From contig JAFVVG010000043.1 in NCBI GenBank assembly GCA_017502305.1, forward strand, positions 1 through 47,960: 47,960 nt of DNA, given 5' to 3'. Below are positions 41,139-47,960 of the stretch, piece by piece; positions within the stretch are counted from its first letter, which is position 1, and every line of letters starts with the position of its first letter. The notes beneath the pieces are model-generated. The model had not been told where the DNA came from and searched no databases. It worked only from the letters and a program-made list of their open reading frames with translations. Made by a program: the position numbers and the translations under genes. Source of the stretch: Clostridia bacterium. GTDB lineage: Bacteria > Bacillota > Clostridia > Christensenellales > Aristaeellaceae.

Positions 41139-41606
41139 GTGGAAAATGAGGAGTTCAGCCGGGCGATCCTGGGCATGATGGGCACTCTTTACCGGGTGGC
41201 CGCTACCCAGCTGCGCCAGAGGGCCGACCGGGAAGACGCTGTGCAGGAATGCCTGCGAAAGGCATGGGAGCACCGCCATCGCCTGCGGGATGAACGATAC
41301 CTGCAAACGTGGGTGATCCGGATCCTGCTGAACGAATGCCACACCATGCAGCGGCGCATGGCCCGTACCCTGCCGGCGGAAGATGTGTCGCCCACGCAGC
41401 CGCAGCAAGAGGGAAGGCTCAAGGCGGCGCTGCTCCAACTGGAGGAGCGATACCGCACGCCGATCCTGCTGCACCACATCGAGGGCTACAGCGTGGCGGA
41501 AACGGCAAGCATTCTGCGTGTGCCCCAAAGCACGGTGAAAACGTGGCTTTCACGGGGACGCAGGGCATTGAAGGAAATACTGAACGAGGAGGTGCTGGAG
41601 GAATGA
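41139..41606 (+). CDS. ECF RNA polymerase sigma factor, copy 2
   Basis: The 155-residue product starts at a GTG with AAAGGAG 8 bases upstream; the open frame extends further back only through the terminator and promoter. It is the same length as copy 1 and closely similar: region 2 with QRADREDAVQECLRKAWEH and LQTWVIRILLNECHTM, region 4 with LLHHIEGYSVAETASILRVP, then QSTVKTWLSRGRRALKEIL. Region 4.2 recognition residues are nearly identical to copy 1, consistent with shared AACC-type promoters and possible cross-talk. Confidence 0.95.
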   Translation: MENEEFSRAILGMMGTLYRVAATQLRQRADREDAVQECLRKAWEHRHRLRDERYLQTWVIRILLNECHTMQRRMARTLPAEDVSPTQPQQEGRLKAALLQLEERYRTPILLHHIEGYSVAETASILRVPQSTVKTWLSRGRRALKEILNEEVLEE

Positions 41607-42724
41607 CATCGGCGGAGGATTTCAGGCGTGAGATGGGCGAGCCGGACGAGAGCTTTGAGCGGTGTGTTCTATCTACCTTGACCAAGCTGAAACAAGAGGA
41701 GGTCGAGCCTGTGAAGAAAAAGATCAGTATGGGATTCGCCCTGGCGGCGGTACTGACGCTGCTGGTGGCAACGGCCCTGGCGGCCGGAAGCTGGGGAATT
41801 GCGAATTATCTGCGGGAAAAGGGGCTGGAACCGGCTGCGCACAAGCTGGTGACGGAGGTGCCGCAGAAGCAGGAGATGTCCGATCTGGCCGATGTGACCG
41901 TTGACGAGCTGTTGATCGATGGCGGCAAGGTCTATCTGTCTATGACGGTTCGGCCCAAGAAGGAAAAGACGCTGATGATTCCCAAAGTGGAAAACCTGGC
42001 GGTTCCTGGCGGCATGGCCGCGCTGAACAACCCGGACTATGACGCCACAATGTCGGTGCGTGCTTTTGCCGAAAGCAAAGGATTTGAGAATATTGTGGGC
42101 GTTACACTCGAAGAAGGCGCGTTCTTCGAGCAGCTGAACAATGCCGTGTATCAGGTGCTGGAAGACGGCACGCTGCGGTGCCTGCTGGAATACAGCTATG
42201 CGGGCGGCGAGGCATTCCCGGAAGAACGGCTCTGGTGCACCATGAACGTGCTTCTGCTGAAATACAGGGAGGATGACGTCAAGCCGGATCATGTCAGAAT
42301 CAGCAAGACGGAATACGTCCACCTGCAGCTGGAGGTGCCGCTGAACATCAGCAGGGAAACCAGAAGGAGCCGGGCGGCGGATGCCCATGGCATTGACGGA
42401 TTCGGAAAAACGATTGAGTATGTGACCATGACGCCTGTGGAAGACGGCAGCGTACAGTTGACCATGATGATCAACAGGGACGTCTGGAAAAAGAATGACT
42501 TTCATTTTTTTGCCGCAGCATTGATGGATGCGTCAGGAAAGCAGCTGTGCCGGCTTGACATGGGCATGAGCAATATGATTCTCAGCGGCAAGGAGCTTTG
42601 GTACGGGGTGATTCCCGCCGGGCATGCGCAGACAGCGCTGAAGGATACGGTGACCATCCAGCTGCAGGAGCGGGAAGGCTTGCTCTGGCAGGAAAGGGAC
42701 ACCTATACCTATACTTTGGAATAA
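41603..42724 (+). CDS. Probable membrane anti-sigma factor, copy 2
   Basis: A 373-residue protein with the same plan as copy 1: cytoplasmic start MTSAEDFRREMGEPDESFER, a linker containing EEVEPVKKKISMGF, one membrane helix (ALAAVLTLLVATALAAG) and a large external domain of about 300 residues, longer than in copy 1. The external part contains repeated beta-strand patterns such as VDELLIDGGKVYLSMTVRPK, which also occurs in copy 1 as a similar VYVAMTLKPK segment. The start overlaps the sigma stop by 4 bp. It is likely the cognate anti-sigma; the outer ligand is unknown. Confidence 0.75.
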   Translation: MTSAEDFRREMGEPDESFERCVLSTLTKLKQEEVEPVKKKISMGFALAAVLTLLVATALAAGSWGIANYLREKGLEPAAHKLVTEVPQKQEMSDLADVTVDELLIDGGKVYLSMTVRPKKEKTLMIPKVENLAVPGGMAALNNPDYDATMSVRAFAESKGFENIVGVTLEEGAFFEQLNNAVYQVLEDGTLRCLLEYSYAGGEAFPEERLWCTMNVLLLKYREDDVKPDHVRISKTEYVHLQLEVPLNISRETRRSRAADAHGIDGFGKTIEYVTMTPVEDGSVQLTMMINRDVWKKNDFHFFAAALMDASGKQLCRLDMGMSNMILSGKELWYGVIPAGHAQTALKDTVTIQLQEREGLLWQERDTYTYTLE

Positions 42725-42774
42725 AGATCCGCGGGAAGCATTCGGGTGGAAACGCCCCTTTTGAAAGAAGCGGA

Positions 42775-42867
42775 TTGACAGGGCTTGCGAAAGACCGTAT
42801 TCCAAATGTATTTCTACTGTATTTCTGCCGGAAGCGGATTGACAACCGCCTGTTGGCGCGCTAAAAT
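42775..42867 (+). promoter_or_regulatory. Duplicated promoter before the T-box leader
   Basis: The 14-mer GAAGCGGATTGACA occurs twice (42767-42780 and 42831-42844). The first TTGACA (42775-42780) has TATTCC 17 bp downstream. The second (42839-42844) has TAAAAT at 42862-42867, 17 bp downstream, and is the stronger promoter. The start would be near 42874, just upstream of the T-box. Confidence 0.75.
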
Positions 42868-42874
42868 ACATTTA

Positions 42875-43146
42875 ATTTCATATCACCTGAAAGACGATGA
42901 CGAAGTCGGTCGAAGCGGATGTTTTCAGAGAGCTGATGGTTGGTGCGAATCAGCAACGGAAGTTTCAAGTACCTATCCCTTCTGAGTTGAAACCTCGAAA
43001 TGACCGCAGAGTAGAGGTTTACGTGAGGCTGCGTGAATGCACAGGGTTTGTTGGAGCCCGTTGAGTGGCAGCAATCGCTGCAATTTGAGTGGTACCGCGG
43101 ATGTGTTAACACCCGTCTCAAAGCAAAAGCTTTGGGACGGTTTTTT
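42875..43146 (+). ncRNA. T-box riboswitch leader
   Basis: Stem I has the K-turn strands GATGACGAAG and CTTCTGAG, the AGAGA bulge and the distal loop GCTGATGGTTGGTGCGAATCAG at about 42928-42951 (in two halves). The T-box core AGTGGTACCGCGG is at 43088-43100. A terminator, CCGTCTCAAAGC/GCTTTGGGACGG plus TTTTTT, is at 43113-43146. The UGGU bulge would pair with a tRNA ending A-CCA. The specifier could not be fixed; UUC (42964), UAC (42970) and AUC (42975) are all near the right position. Confidence 0.9.
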
Positions 43147-43167
43147 ATTACAAGGAGGTAAGAATGT

Positions 43168-45441
43168 ATGAATCAGTCCAGTCAGCATGTACAGGAAGTC
43201 GCTCTTCGTATCCGTGAGATGCGCCTGATTATGGGCTATTCCATCTCTGATATGGCACGTCATACCGAGGTTGATGAAGCCACCTATACGGAGTATGAAA
43301 GTGGAAACGTCGACCTGCCTTTTTCCTTTATTCACAAGTGCGCGCTGGCGTTCGGCATGGAGCTTACCGAGCTCCTGGAAGGCTACAGCGCTCACCTTTC
43401 CAATTATGCCGTAACCCGCAAGGGCAAGGGCATCACCACGGCCAAGGAGGATGGCATCACCATTCAGAACCTTATGCCCATGTTCCGTGGCAAGCTGGCA
43501 GAGCCCTACTGGGTGACCTATGAATATAAGCCCGAACTGCAGAACCAGCCCATCCACACCGTTACCCACTCCGGCCAGGAATTCGATCTGGTGGTCAGCG
43601 GCTCGCTGATGGTCCGCGTGGGTGAAAAAACGGAAGTGCTCAATGAAGGCGACAGCATTATCTACAATTCCAGCTCTCCCCACGGCATGATCGCCGTCGG
43701 CGGGAAGGATTGTACCTTCCTTGCCATGGTGCTTCCCGGCGAAGAGGTTCCCGAACAGGAAGTGCGCAAGACGCTGGTTCCCGGCCATAAGCAGCAGCCC
43801 CTGTTTGTGGAGCAGTTCGTGGATTGCGTGGAGGACGAGAACGGCGCCCTGGAAACCATCACCTTCAAGAATGAAGACAAGTTCAACTTCGCCTTCGACA
43901 TCGTGGACGCCATTGCTGACAAGTATCCCGATAAGCTGGCCATGCTGCACCTGGACGTGAACCAGCAGGAGCGCCGCTTCACCTTCAAGGATATGAAGCG
44001 CCTCTCCGCCCAGGCTGTCAACTACTTCCGTTCCCTGGGCATCGAGCGGGGCGACCGTGTGCTGGTGATCCTCAAGCGTCACTGGCAGTTCTGGCCGGTA
44101 ATGCTGGCGCTGCATAAGCTGGGCGCCATCTCCATCCCCGCCACCAACCAGCTGGTAGCCCACGATCTGGAGTATCGCTTCAATGCCGCCGGCGTCAGCG
44201 CCATCCTGTGCACCGCGGACGGCGATGTGGCCCACCAGGTGGATCTGGCCCTGGAGAAGTCTCCCACCCTGAAGCACCGCATCCTTGTCAACGGCGAGCG
44301 GGAGGGCTGGCACAGCTTTGACAAGGAGAGCCAGCTCTTCTCCCACAAGTATGACCGTCCTGCCGACGCACCCTGCGGCGAGGATCCCATGCTGATGCTC
44401 TTCACCTCCGGCACCACCGGCTACCCCAAGATCGCTACCCACAATTACAAGTATGCCCTGGGTCATTTCATCACCGCCAAGTACTGGCATTGCGTCCAGC
44501 GCGACGGCCTGCACCTGACCATCTCCGATACCGGCTGGGGCAAGGCGCTGTGGGGCAAGTTCTACGGACAGTGGATGTGCGAAGGCGGCGTATTCACCTA
44601 CGACTTCGACCGCTTCGACGCCGCCCAGATCCTGCCCATGTTTGCCAAGTACCGCATCACCACCTTCTGCGCGCCGCCCACCATGCTGCGCATGCTCTGT
44701 AAGCAGGACATCGGCAAGTATGACCTTTCTTCCATCAAGCACATGACCACCGCCGGCGAAGCGCTTAACCCGGAAGTGTACCGCTTGTTTGAAGAAAAGA
44801 CCGGTCTGCAGATCATGGAAGGCTTCGGCCAGACGGAAACCACCCTGTCCATTGCCAACCTGGTGGGCCGCGACCACAAGGTCGGCTGCATGGGCCGTCC
44901 CACGCCCCTGTACGACGTATGCCTGATGGACCCGGACGGCAATCCCGTGGCCCCCGGTGCCAATGGCGAAATCTGCATCCGTGTGGGCGACAAGGCTCCC
45001 TGCGGTTTGTTCATGGGCTATTACAAGGGCAGCGAACCGGACGTGGAGAAGACCAGCGAAGTGCTGCATGACGGCTGGTACCACACCGGCGACGTGGCCT
45101 GGCAGGATGAAAACGGCTTCCTGACCTATGTTTCCCGCGTGGATGACGTGATCAAGTCCTCCGGTTACCGCATCGGACCGTTCGAGATCGAATCCGTCAT
45201 CATGGAGCTTCCCTATGTCATGGAATGCGGCGTTTCCGCTGCGCCCGACGAGGTTCGCGGTCAGGTGGTCAAGGCCAGCGTGGTGCTGACCCCCGGAACC
45301 GAGCCCACCGACGAACTCAAAAAGGAAATCCAGAACTACGTCAAGGAGCATACGGCTCCCTACAAGTATCCCAGAATCGTTGTTTTCCGCGATGAACTGC
45401 CCAAAACCATCTCCGGCAAGATCCAGCGCAACAAGCTGTAA
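43168..45441 (+). CDS. XRE-cupin-acyl-CoA synthetase fusion
   Basis: A 757-residue three-part protein (AAGGAGGT 8 bases upstream). Residues 1-72 form an XRE helix-turn-helix (REMRLIMGYSISDMARHTEV). Residues about 110-190 form a cupin (GQEFDLVVSGSLMVRVGEKT, then EGDSIIYNSSSPHGM). Residues about 225-757 form an adenylate-forming enzyme with LFTSGTTGYPK near 411, EGFGQTETT near 551, TGDVAWQDENGFL, SGYRIGPFE and the catalytic Lys in PKTISGKIQ at the C-terminus. The ligase resembles medium-chain or aryl acyl-CoA synthetases. HTH-cupin proteins are usually stand-alone repressors, so fusion to the enzyme suggests a ligand-sensing ligase. T-box control and the ACT-domain neighbour link it to an amino acid or its keto acid. 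Confidence 0.9.
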   Translation: MNQSSQHVQEVALRIREMRLIMGYSISDMARHTEVDEATYTEYESGNVDLPFSFIHKCALAFGMELTELLEGYSAHLSNYAVTRKGKGITTAKEDGITIQNLMPMFRGKLAEPYWVTYEYKPELQNQPIHTVTHSGQEFDLVVSGSLMVRVGEKTEVLNEGDSIIYNSSSPHGMIAVGGKDCTFLAMVLPGEEVPEQEVRKTLVPGHKQQPLFVEQFVDCVEDENGALETITFKNEDKFNFAFDIVDAIADKYPDKLAMLHLDVNQQERRFTFKDMKRLSAQAVNYFRSLGIERGDRVLVILKRHWQFWPVMLALHKLGAISIPATNQLVAHDLEYRFNAAGVSAILCTADGDVAHQVDLALEKSPTLKHRILVNGEREGWHSFDKESQLFSHKYDRPADAPCGEDPMLMLFTSGTTGYPKIATHNYKYALGHFITAKYWHCVQRDGLHLTISDTGWGKALWGKFYGQWMCEGGVFTYDFDRFDAAQILPMFAKYRITTFCAPPTMLRMLCKQDIGKYDLSSIKHMTTAGEALNPEVYRLFEEKTGLQIMEGFGQTETTLSIANLVGRDHKVGCMGRPTPLYDVCLMDPDGNPVAPGANGEICIRVGDKAPCGLFMGYYKGSEPDVEKTSEVLHDGWYHTGDVAWQDENGFLTYVSRVDDVIKSSGYRIGPFEIESVIMELPYVMECGVSAAPDEVRGQVVKASVVLTPGTEPTDELKKEIQNYVKEHTAPYKYPRIVVFRDELPKTISGKIQRNKL

Positions 45442-45462
45442 GTAAAAAGAAGAACAACCTGC

Positions 45463-45510
45463 TTGAGAGGCTTTTCGTGAACGGGATACCTGCCATGAAG
45501 AGCCTCTCAA
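45463..45510 (+). other. Intercistronic 10-bp hairpin
   Basis: TTGAGAGGCT (45463-45472) pairs perfectly with AGCCTCTCAA (45501-45510) across a 28-nt loop. No T-run follows. It may adjust the ratio of the two proteins of the T-box operon, either by processing or by partial termination. Confidence 0.6.
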
Positions 45511-45568
45511 ATTCTATTCGGGACGGCCATCACAACGACAGAAAAGCTCACGAAGCGAGGTGCTCCTG

Positions 45569-47005
45569 ATGCGAAAATCCTATGTTACCTCCATGCCCAA
45601 CCACATCGGCGCCTTTCTGAAGGCCAGCGAGTGCTTTTCAGCCCTAGGCATAAACATCACCCGTGTCAGCTACAACAAGGCGGTGGATTCCCACACACTG
45701 TTCATCGACGCGGAAGGAACCGAGGAACAGCTACGCAAAGCGGATGCGGAGCTGGAGAAGATCGGTTATCTGAGCAGCAACGCGGCCAGAACCAGCGTGG
45801 TGCTGGTGGAGTTCTGCCTGCCGGACGTGCCGGGCAGCGTAGCCAGCGTGCTGCGGCTCATTAACGATTTCCGAATGAATATCTCCTACATCAGCTCTCA
45901 GGAGAACGGCACGGATTATCAGTATTTCAAGATGGGGCTGTATGTGGACGAGCCGGAGCAGATTGCCGCGTTTCTCGGCGAAGCGGAGAAGATATGCAAA
46001 GTGCGGGTGATCGACTACAACCGCTCCGAGAAGGTCTACGACAACAGCATCTTCTACAACACCTATGTTACAAGCCTTGCCCAGACCATGGGACTGAGCG
46101 ATGATGTGCGGCAGCAGCTGCTGGTTCATGTGAACCTTGCCATGCAGACGCTGGACGAGCACGGCCTGTCGCCCTATCGCACCTTTGACAGCATCAGCAA
46201 GTTTGCCGAGCTGCTGGGAGCATCCCGGGGCGAAGCTTTCATACCCAGGATCAGCACCCACAAGGTAACCGACCAGACGGAGATCATCCTCATCGAGCCG
46301 CCCTGCGGCAGCAATACCGTCATCATCAGGAGCAATCATCAGGTGCTGTTTATCGACAGCGGCTATGCCTGCTACCAAAGCGAAATGCATCAGGTATTCC
46401 GCAAGCTCATGCCTGAGTTTGACCGGATGCGGAAAACCATCCTTGTAACCCATGCGGATGTGGATCATTGCGGGCTGCTGCCCCTGTTTGATGAGATCAT
46501 CTGCAGCCCGAAAACCGCCTGCTGCCTCCGGCGGGAATACGCCGGACAGGACGGCTACCGGGAGCAGAACCCGCTGCACAAGCCCTATATCAACATCTGC
46601 AAGATTCTTACCTCCTATCAGGCGGCTGATCCGGCCAGGCTGACTGTTCCGTGGAGGGAAACCGGCGAGCTGCATGCTCCCCTGACGCCCATCGGTTACT
46701 TCGATTTCGAGGAGCTGCATTTTGAGGTATACGAGGGCAAGGGCGGCCATCTGCCCGGCGAGATCGTGCTGATCGACTACGATCATCATCTGGCATTTAC
46801 CGGCGATATTTATGTCAACACCCATGGCCTGACGCCGGAACAGGCCAGATATAACCAGTATGCCCCCATCCTGATGACATCGGTGGATACAGATCCCAAG
46901 CTGTGCGCGGAGGAAAGGAAGGCTGTCATACAAAGGCTGGGGGTGGGGCCGTGGCAGATTTTCGGTGCCCACGGATTCAAGAAGGATTATGCCGTAAGCT
47001 CTTAA
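45569..47005 (+). CDS. Double-ACT domain metallo-beta-lactamase-fold protein
   Basis: The 478-residue product starts at the ATG at 45569 (GAGGTG 6 bases upstream). Two ACT domains lie at about 1-66 (SYVTSMPNHIGAFLKASECF) and 72-140 (VEFCLPDVPGSVASVLRLIND), which normally bind amino acids. After a linker, the metallo-beta-lactamase fold covers about 230-470, with LVTHADVDHCGL near 294 (HxDxDH rather than HxHxDH), GHLPGEIVL and FTGDIYV. The Asp at the second position recalls flavodiiron-type sites (HxExDH). It is downstream of the XRE-cupin ligase under the same T-box. A hydrolase or thioesterase controlled by an amino acid is a reasonable guess, not proven. Confidence 0.88.
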   Translation: MRKSYVTSMPNHIGAFLKASECFSALGINITRVSYNKAVDSHTLFIDAEGTEEQLRKADAELEKIGYLSSNAARTSVVLVEFCLPDVPGSVASVLRLINDFRMNISYISSQENGTDYQYFKMGLYVDEPEQIAAFLGEAEKICKVRVIDYNRSEKVYDNSIFYNTYVTSLAQTMGLSDDVRQQLLVHVNLAMQTLDEHGLSPYRTFDSISKFAELLGASRGEAFIPRISTHKVTDQTEIILIEPPCGSNTVIIRSNHQVLFIDSGYACYQSEMHQVFRKLMPEFDRMRKTILVTHADVDHCGLLPLFDEIICSPKTACCLRREYAGQDGYREQNPLHKPYINICKILTSYQAADPARLTVPWRETGELHAPLTPIGYFDFEELHFEVYEGKGGHLPGEIVLIDYDHHLAFTGDIYVNTHGLTPEQARYNQYAPILMTSVDTDPKLCAEERKAVIQRLGVGPWQIFGAHGFKKDYAVSS

Positions 47006-47095
47006 GGCCGGAAGCGAATGCCGTGTCAAGCTGCGTCGGACGACAGAAACACACAGAAGCTGAAGCATCATATTTGCTTTAGCCATCATGAAAAA

Positions 47096-47135
47096 CACAC
47101 CCCGGGGCAACGGCTGCCTCGGGGTGTGCTTTGTT
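47096..47135. terminator. Bidirectional terminator
   Basis: A 14-bp stem CACACCCCGGGGCA (47096-47109)/TGCCTCGGGGTGTG (47115-47128), with an A-run before and T-rich sequence after, separates the T-box operon from the convergent thioesterase gene. Confidence 0.85.
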
Positions 47136-47189
47136 ATTTTGCTGCTGTTGTGATAGGACAGATGGGAAAGTAACAGGGAAAGCGGCGGT

Positions 47190-47924
47190 TTACTTTCTGG
47201 GGGTCAGCACGCCGCCTACGTCGAAGTGGCGGGTGTCGCCCTCAAAGCCGGAGAAGGAGAACTCGTTGCCCAGGCGGCGGAGCTCGCTGCGGATCTCCTG
47301 GCCGGGGAGAATCTCCATGTTGTAGTTCACATCGAACCGGGAGAGGCAATATTCCTTCATGGCATCGATGCCCAGGGCGTTGCAGCACCAGTCCATATAC
47401 TTGGTGTTGTTCACGTGACCGTTGACGTCCAGGTCAGTATAAACGGGCAGGTGGGTGCCGGTTTCCAGCGTGCCGGAAACCTCCGTCACCGTGGCGGGCA
47501 GGCCCAGGGGAGCCAGCAGGTCGCTGTTATCGGGCATAAGGGAGGCGCAGATGTCCGGCTTGGCCATCTTGCGGGTGTTCACGTCCAGCAGCACCCACAG
47601 GCTGCCGGCACGGCCGATCTCCTGGCCCTGCTCGTCCCGGAAGATAAAATAGCGGGGGAAGAACCAGCGGCGCACGGGCATGGGGAAGGTTTCGATGGAG
47701 ATGGTTTCGCCGATCTGGGGATAGCGATCCATAACCACCTCCACGCGGGTCAGCACCCACACGACGCCCTTTTGCAAAAGCGCGTTGCGGCCCACGCCGA
47801 TCAGCGTGCCGTGAATGCTGGCCATCTCCTGCATGGTTTCCAGGATGGCGCTGGGCTTCCACTGGCCGGTGAGGTCGCAGTCCCGGGTGAGGATGCGCAC
47901 ATCCTCGCGATAGGTTTTCATCAT
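47190..47924 (-). CDS. Acyl-ACP thioesterase (FatA/Acyl-ACP TE family)
   Basis: A 244-residue double-hotdog thioesterase. The first hotdog begins YREDVRILTRDCDLTGQWKPSAI with VVWVLTRVEVVMDRYP and RWFFPRYFIF. The second contains VYTDLDVNGHVNNTKYMDW, where the Asn-His pair of DxNxHVNN is the catalytic centre of bacterial and plant FatA/FatB enzymes. It releases fatty acids from acyl carrier protein. Two adjacent ATG codons (47924 and 47921) are possible, with AAAGG about 10 bases upstream. The sequence is complete within the window; the next upstream gene lies outside it. Confidence 0.93.
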   Translation of the reverse strand: MMKTYREDVRILTRDCDLTGQWKPSAILETMQEMASIHGTLIGVGRNALLQKGVVWVLTRVEVVMDRYPQIGETISIETFPMPVRRWFFPRYFIFRDEQGQEIGRAGSLWVLLDVNTRKMAKPDICASLMPDNSDLLAPLGLPATVTEVSGTLETGTHLPVYTDLDVNGHVNNTKYMDWCCNALGIDAMKEYCLSRFDVNYNMEILPGQEIRSELRRLGNEFSFSGFEGDTRHFDVGGVLTPRK

Positions 47925-47960
47925 GGGTCAATCAGCCTTTCTGTACATGGAGGTCAGGAT

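Noticed and set aside
42973..45510. An 845-codon minus-strand open frame opposite the XRE-cupin ligase
   Set aside because: It covers the T-box and the ligase in antisense. The plus-strand frame has canonical adenylate-forming motifs and a strong start site.
1..47960. tRNA, rRNA or insertion sequence ends
   Set aside because: No cloverleaf, rRNA motif or transposase with terminal inverted repeats was recognised, although a systematic scan could not be run.

Overview
This window looks like a chromosome segment of a spore-forming, GC-rich member of the Clostridia (Bacillota). Evidence: spo0A with phospho-acceptor Asp56, spoIIE, two alpha/beta-type SASP genes, a YhcN/YlaJ-type lipoprotein, a PdaB-like deacetylase, AGGAGG-type ribosome binding sites nearly everywhere, a T-box leader, and the yybS-rplI-dnaB gene order. 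Proteins rich in PTEVPTE repeats and triplicated VanY-like genes recall Christensenellales/Oscillospirales genomes, but I cannot fix the family from this window alone. No tRNA or rRNA gene was seen.

Region by region: (1) 13-774 is a type I-E-like CRISPR array of 13 repeats with no cas gene in view. (2) About 840-4,570 is a mobile-element segment: serine resolvase, a small gene that reads correctly only with a -1 frameshift at A-AAA-AAG, an ArdC-type antirestriction protein, a small accessory protein, a ribbon-helix-helix protein facing a three-operator intergenic region, and a tyrosine integrase next to spo0A. (3) 4,755-11,100 is core: spo0A (leftward, with candidate 0A boxes), then yybS-like, rplI, dnaB, a YhaM-type exonuclease, a lipoprotein and a C_GCAxxG_C_C protein. 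(4) 11,154-16,700 holds an AEC transporter, pfkA, a HAD protein, a YbaK-type deacylase, a GNAT, two SASPs, and a small membrane protein/XRE pair behind a promoter bracketed by two palindromes. (5) 16,927-20,092 holds the sporulation lipoprotein and three tandem VanY-type peptidase genes, the middle one lacking two zinc ligands. (6) 20,121-22,993 is a copper module: a perfect CsoR-type operator, csoR, and copA with an extra C-terminal metal-binding domain. (7) 23,006-32,067 is mixed housekeeping and sporulation: NTase-like protein, spoIIE, esterase, an AT-rich carbon-nitrogen hydrolase that looks recently acquired, a phosphoesterase, a second AEC transporter, flavin reductase, GNAT with an overlapping 49-aa membrane protein, and a Nudix hydrolase. 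(8) 32,261-36,949 encodes one 1,562-residue surface protein, followed by a LytTR/DUF3021 pair. (9) 37,996-42,724 holds a two-OB SSB-like protein, a PdaB-like deacetylase and two paralogous ECF sigma/anti-sigma operons with matching promoters. (10) 42,775-47,005 is a T-box-controlled operon encoding an XRE-cupin-acyl-CoA synthetase fusion and a double-ACT/metallo-beta-lactamase protein. (11) An acyl-ACP thioesterase closes the window.

The strongest candidates for undescribed biology are the T-box operon at 42,775-47,005, the duplicated ECF modules with conserved promoters, the VanY trio with a probable pseudoenzyme, and the frameshift gene in the mobile element. All functional names come from reading translated sequence and motifs; no database search was possible.
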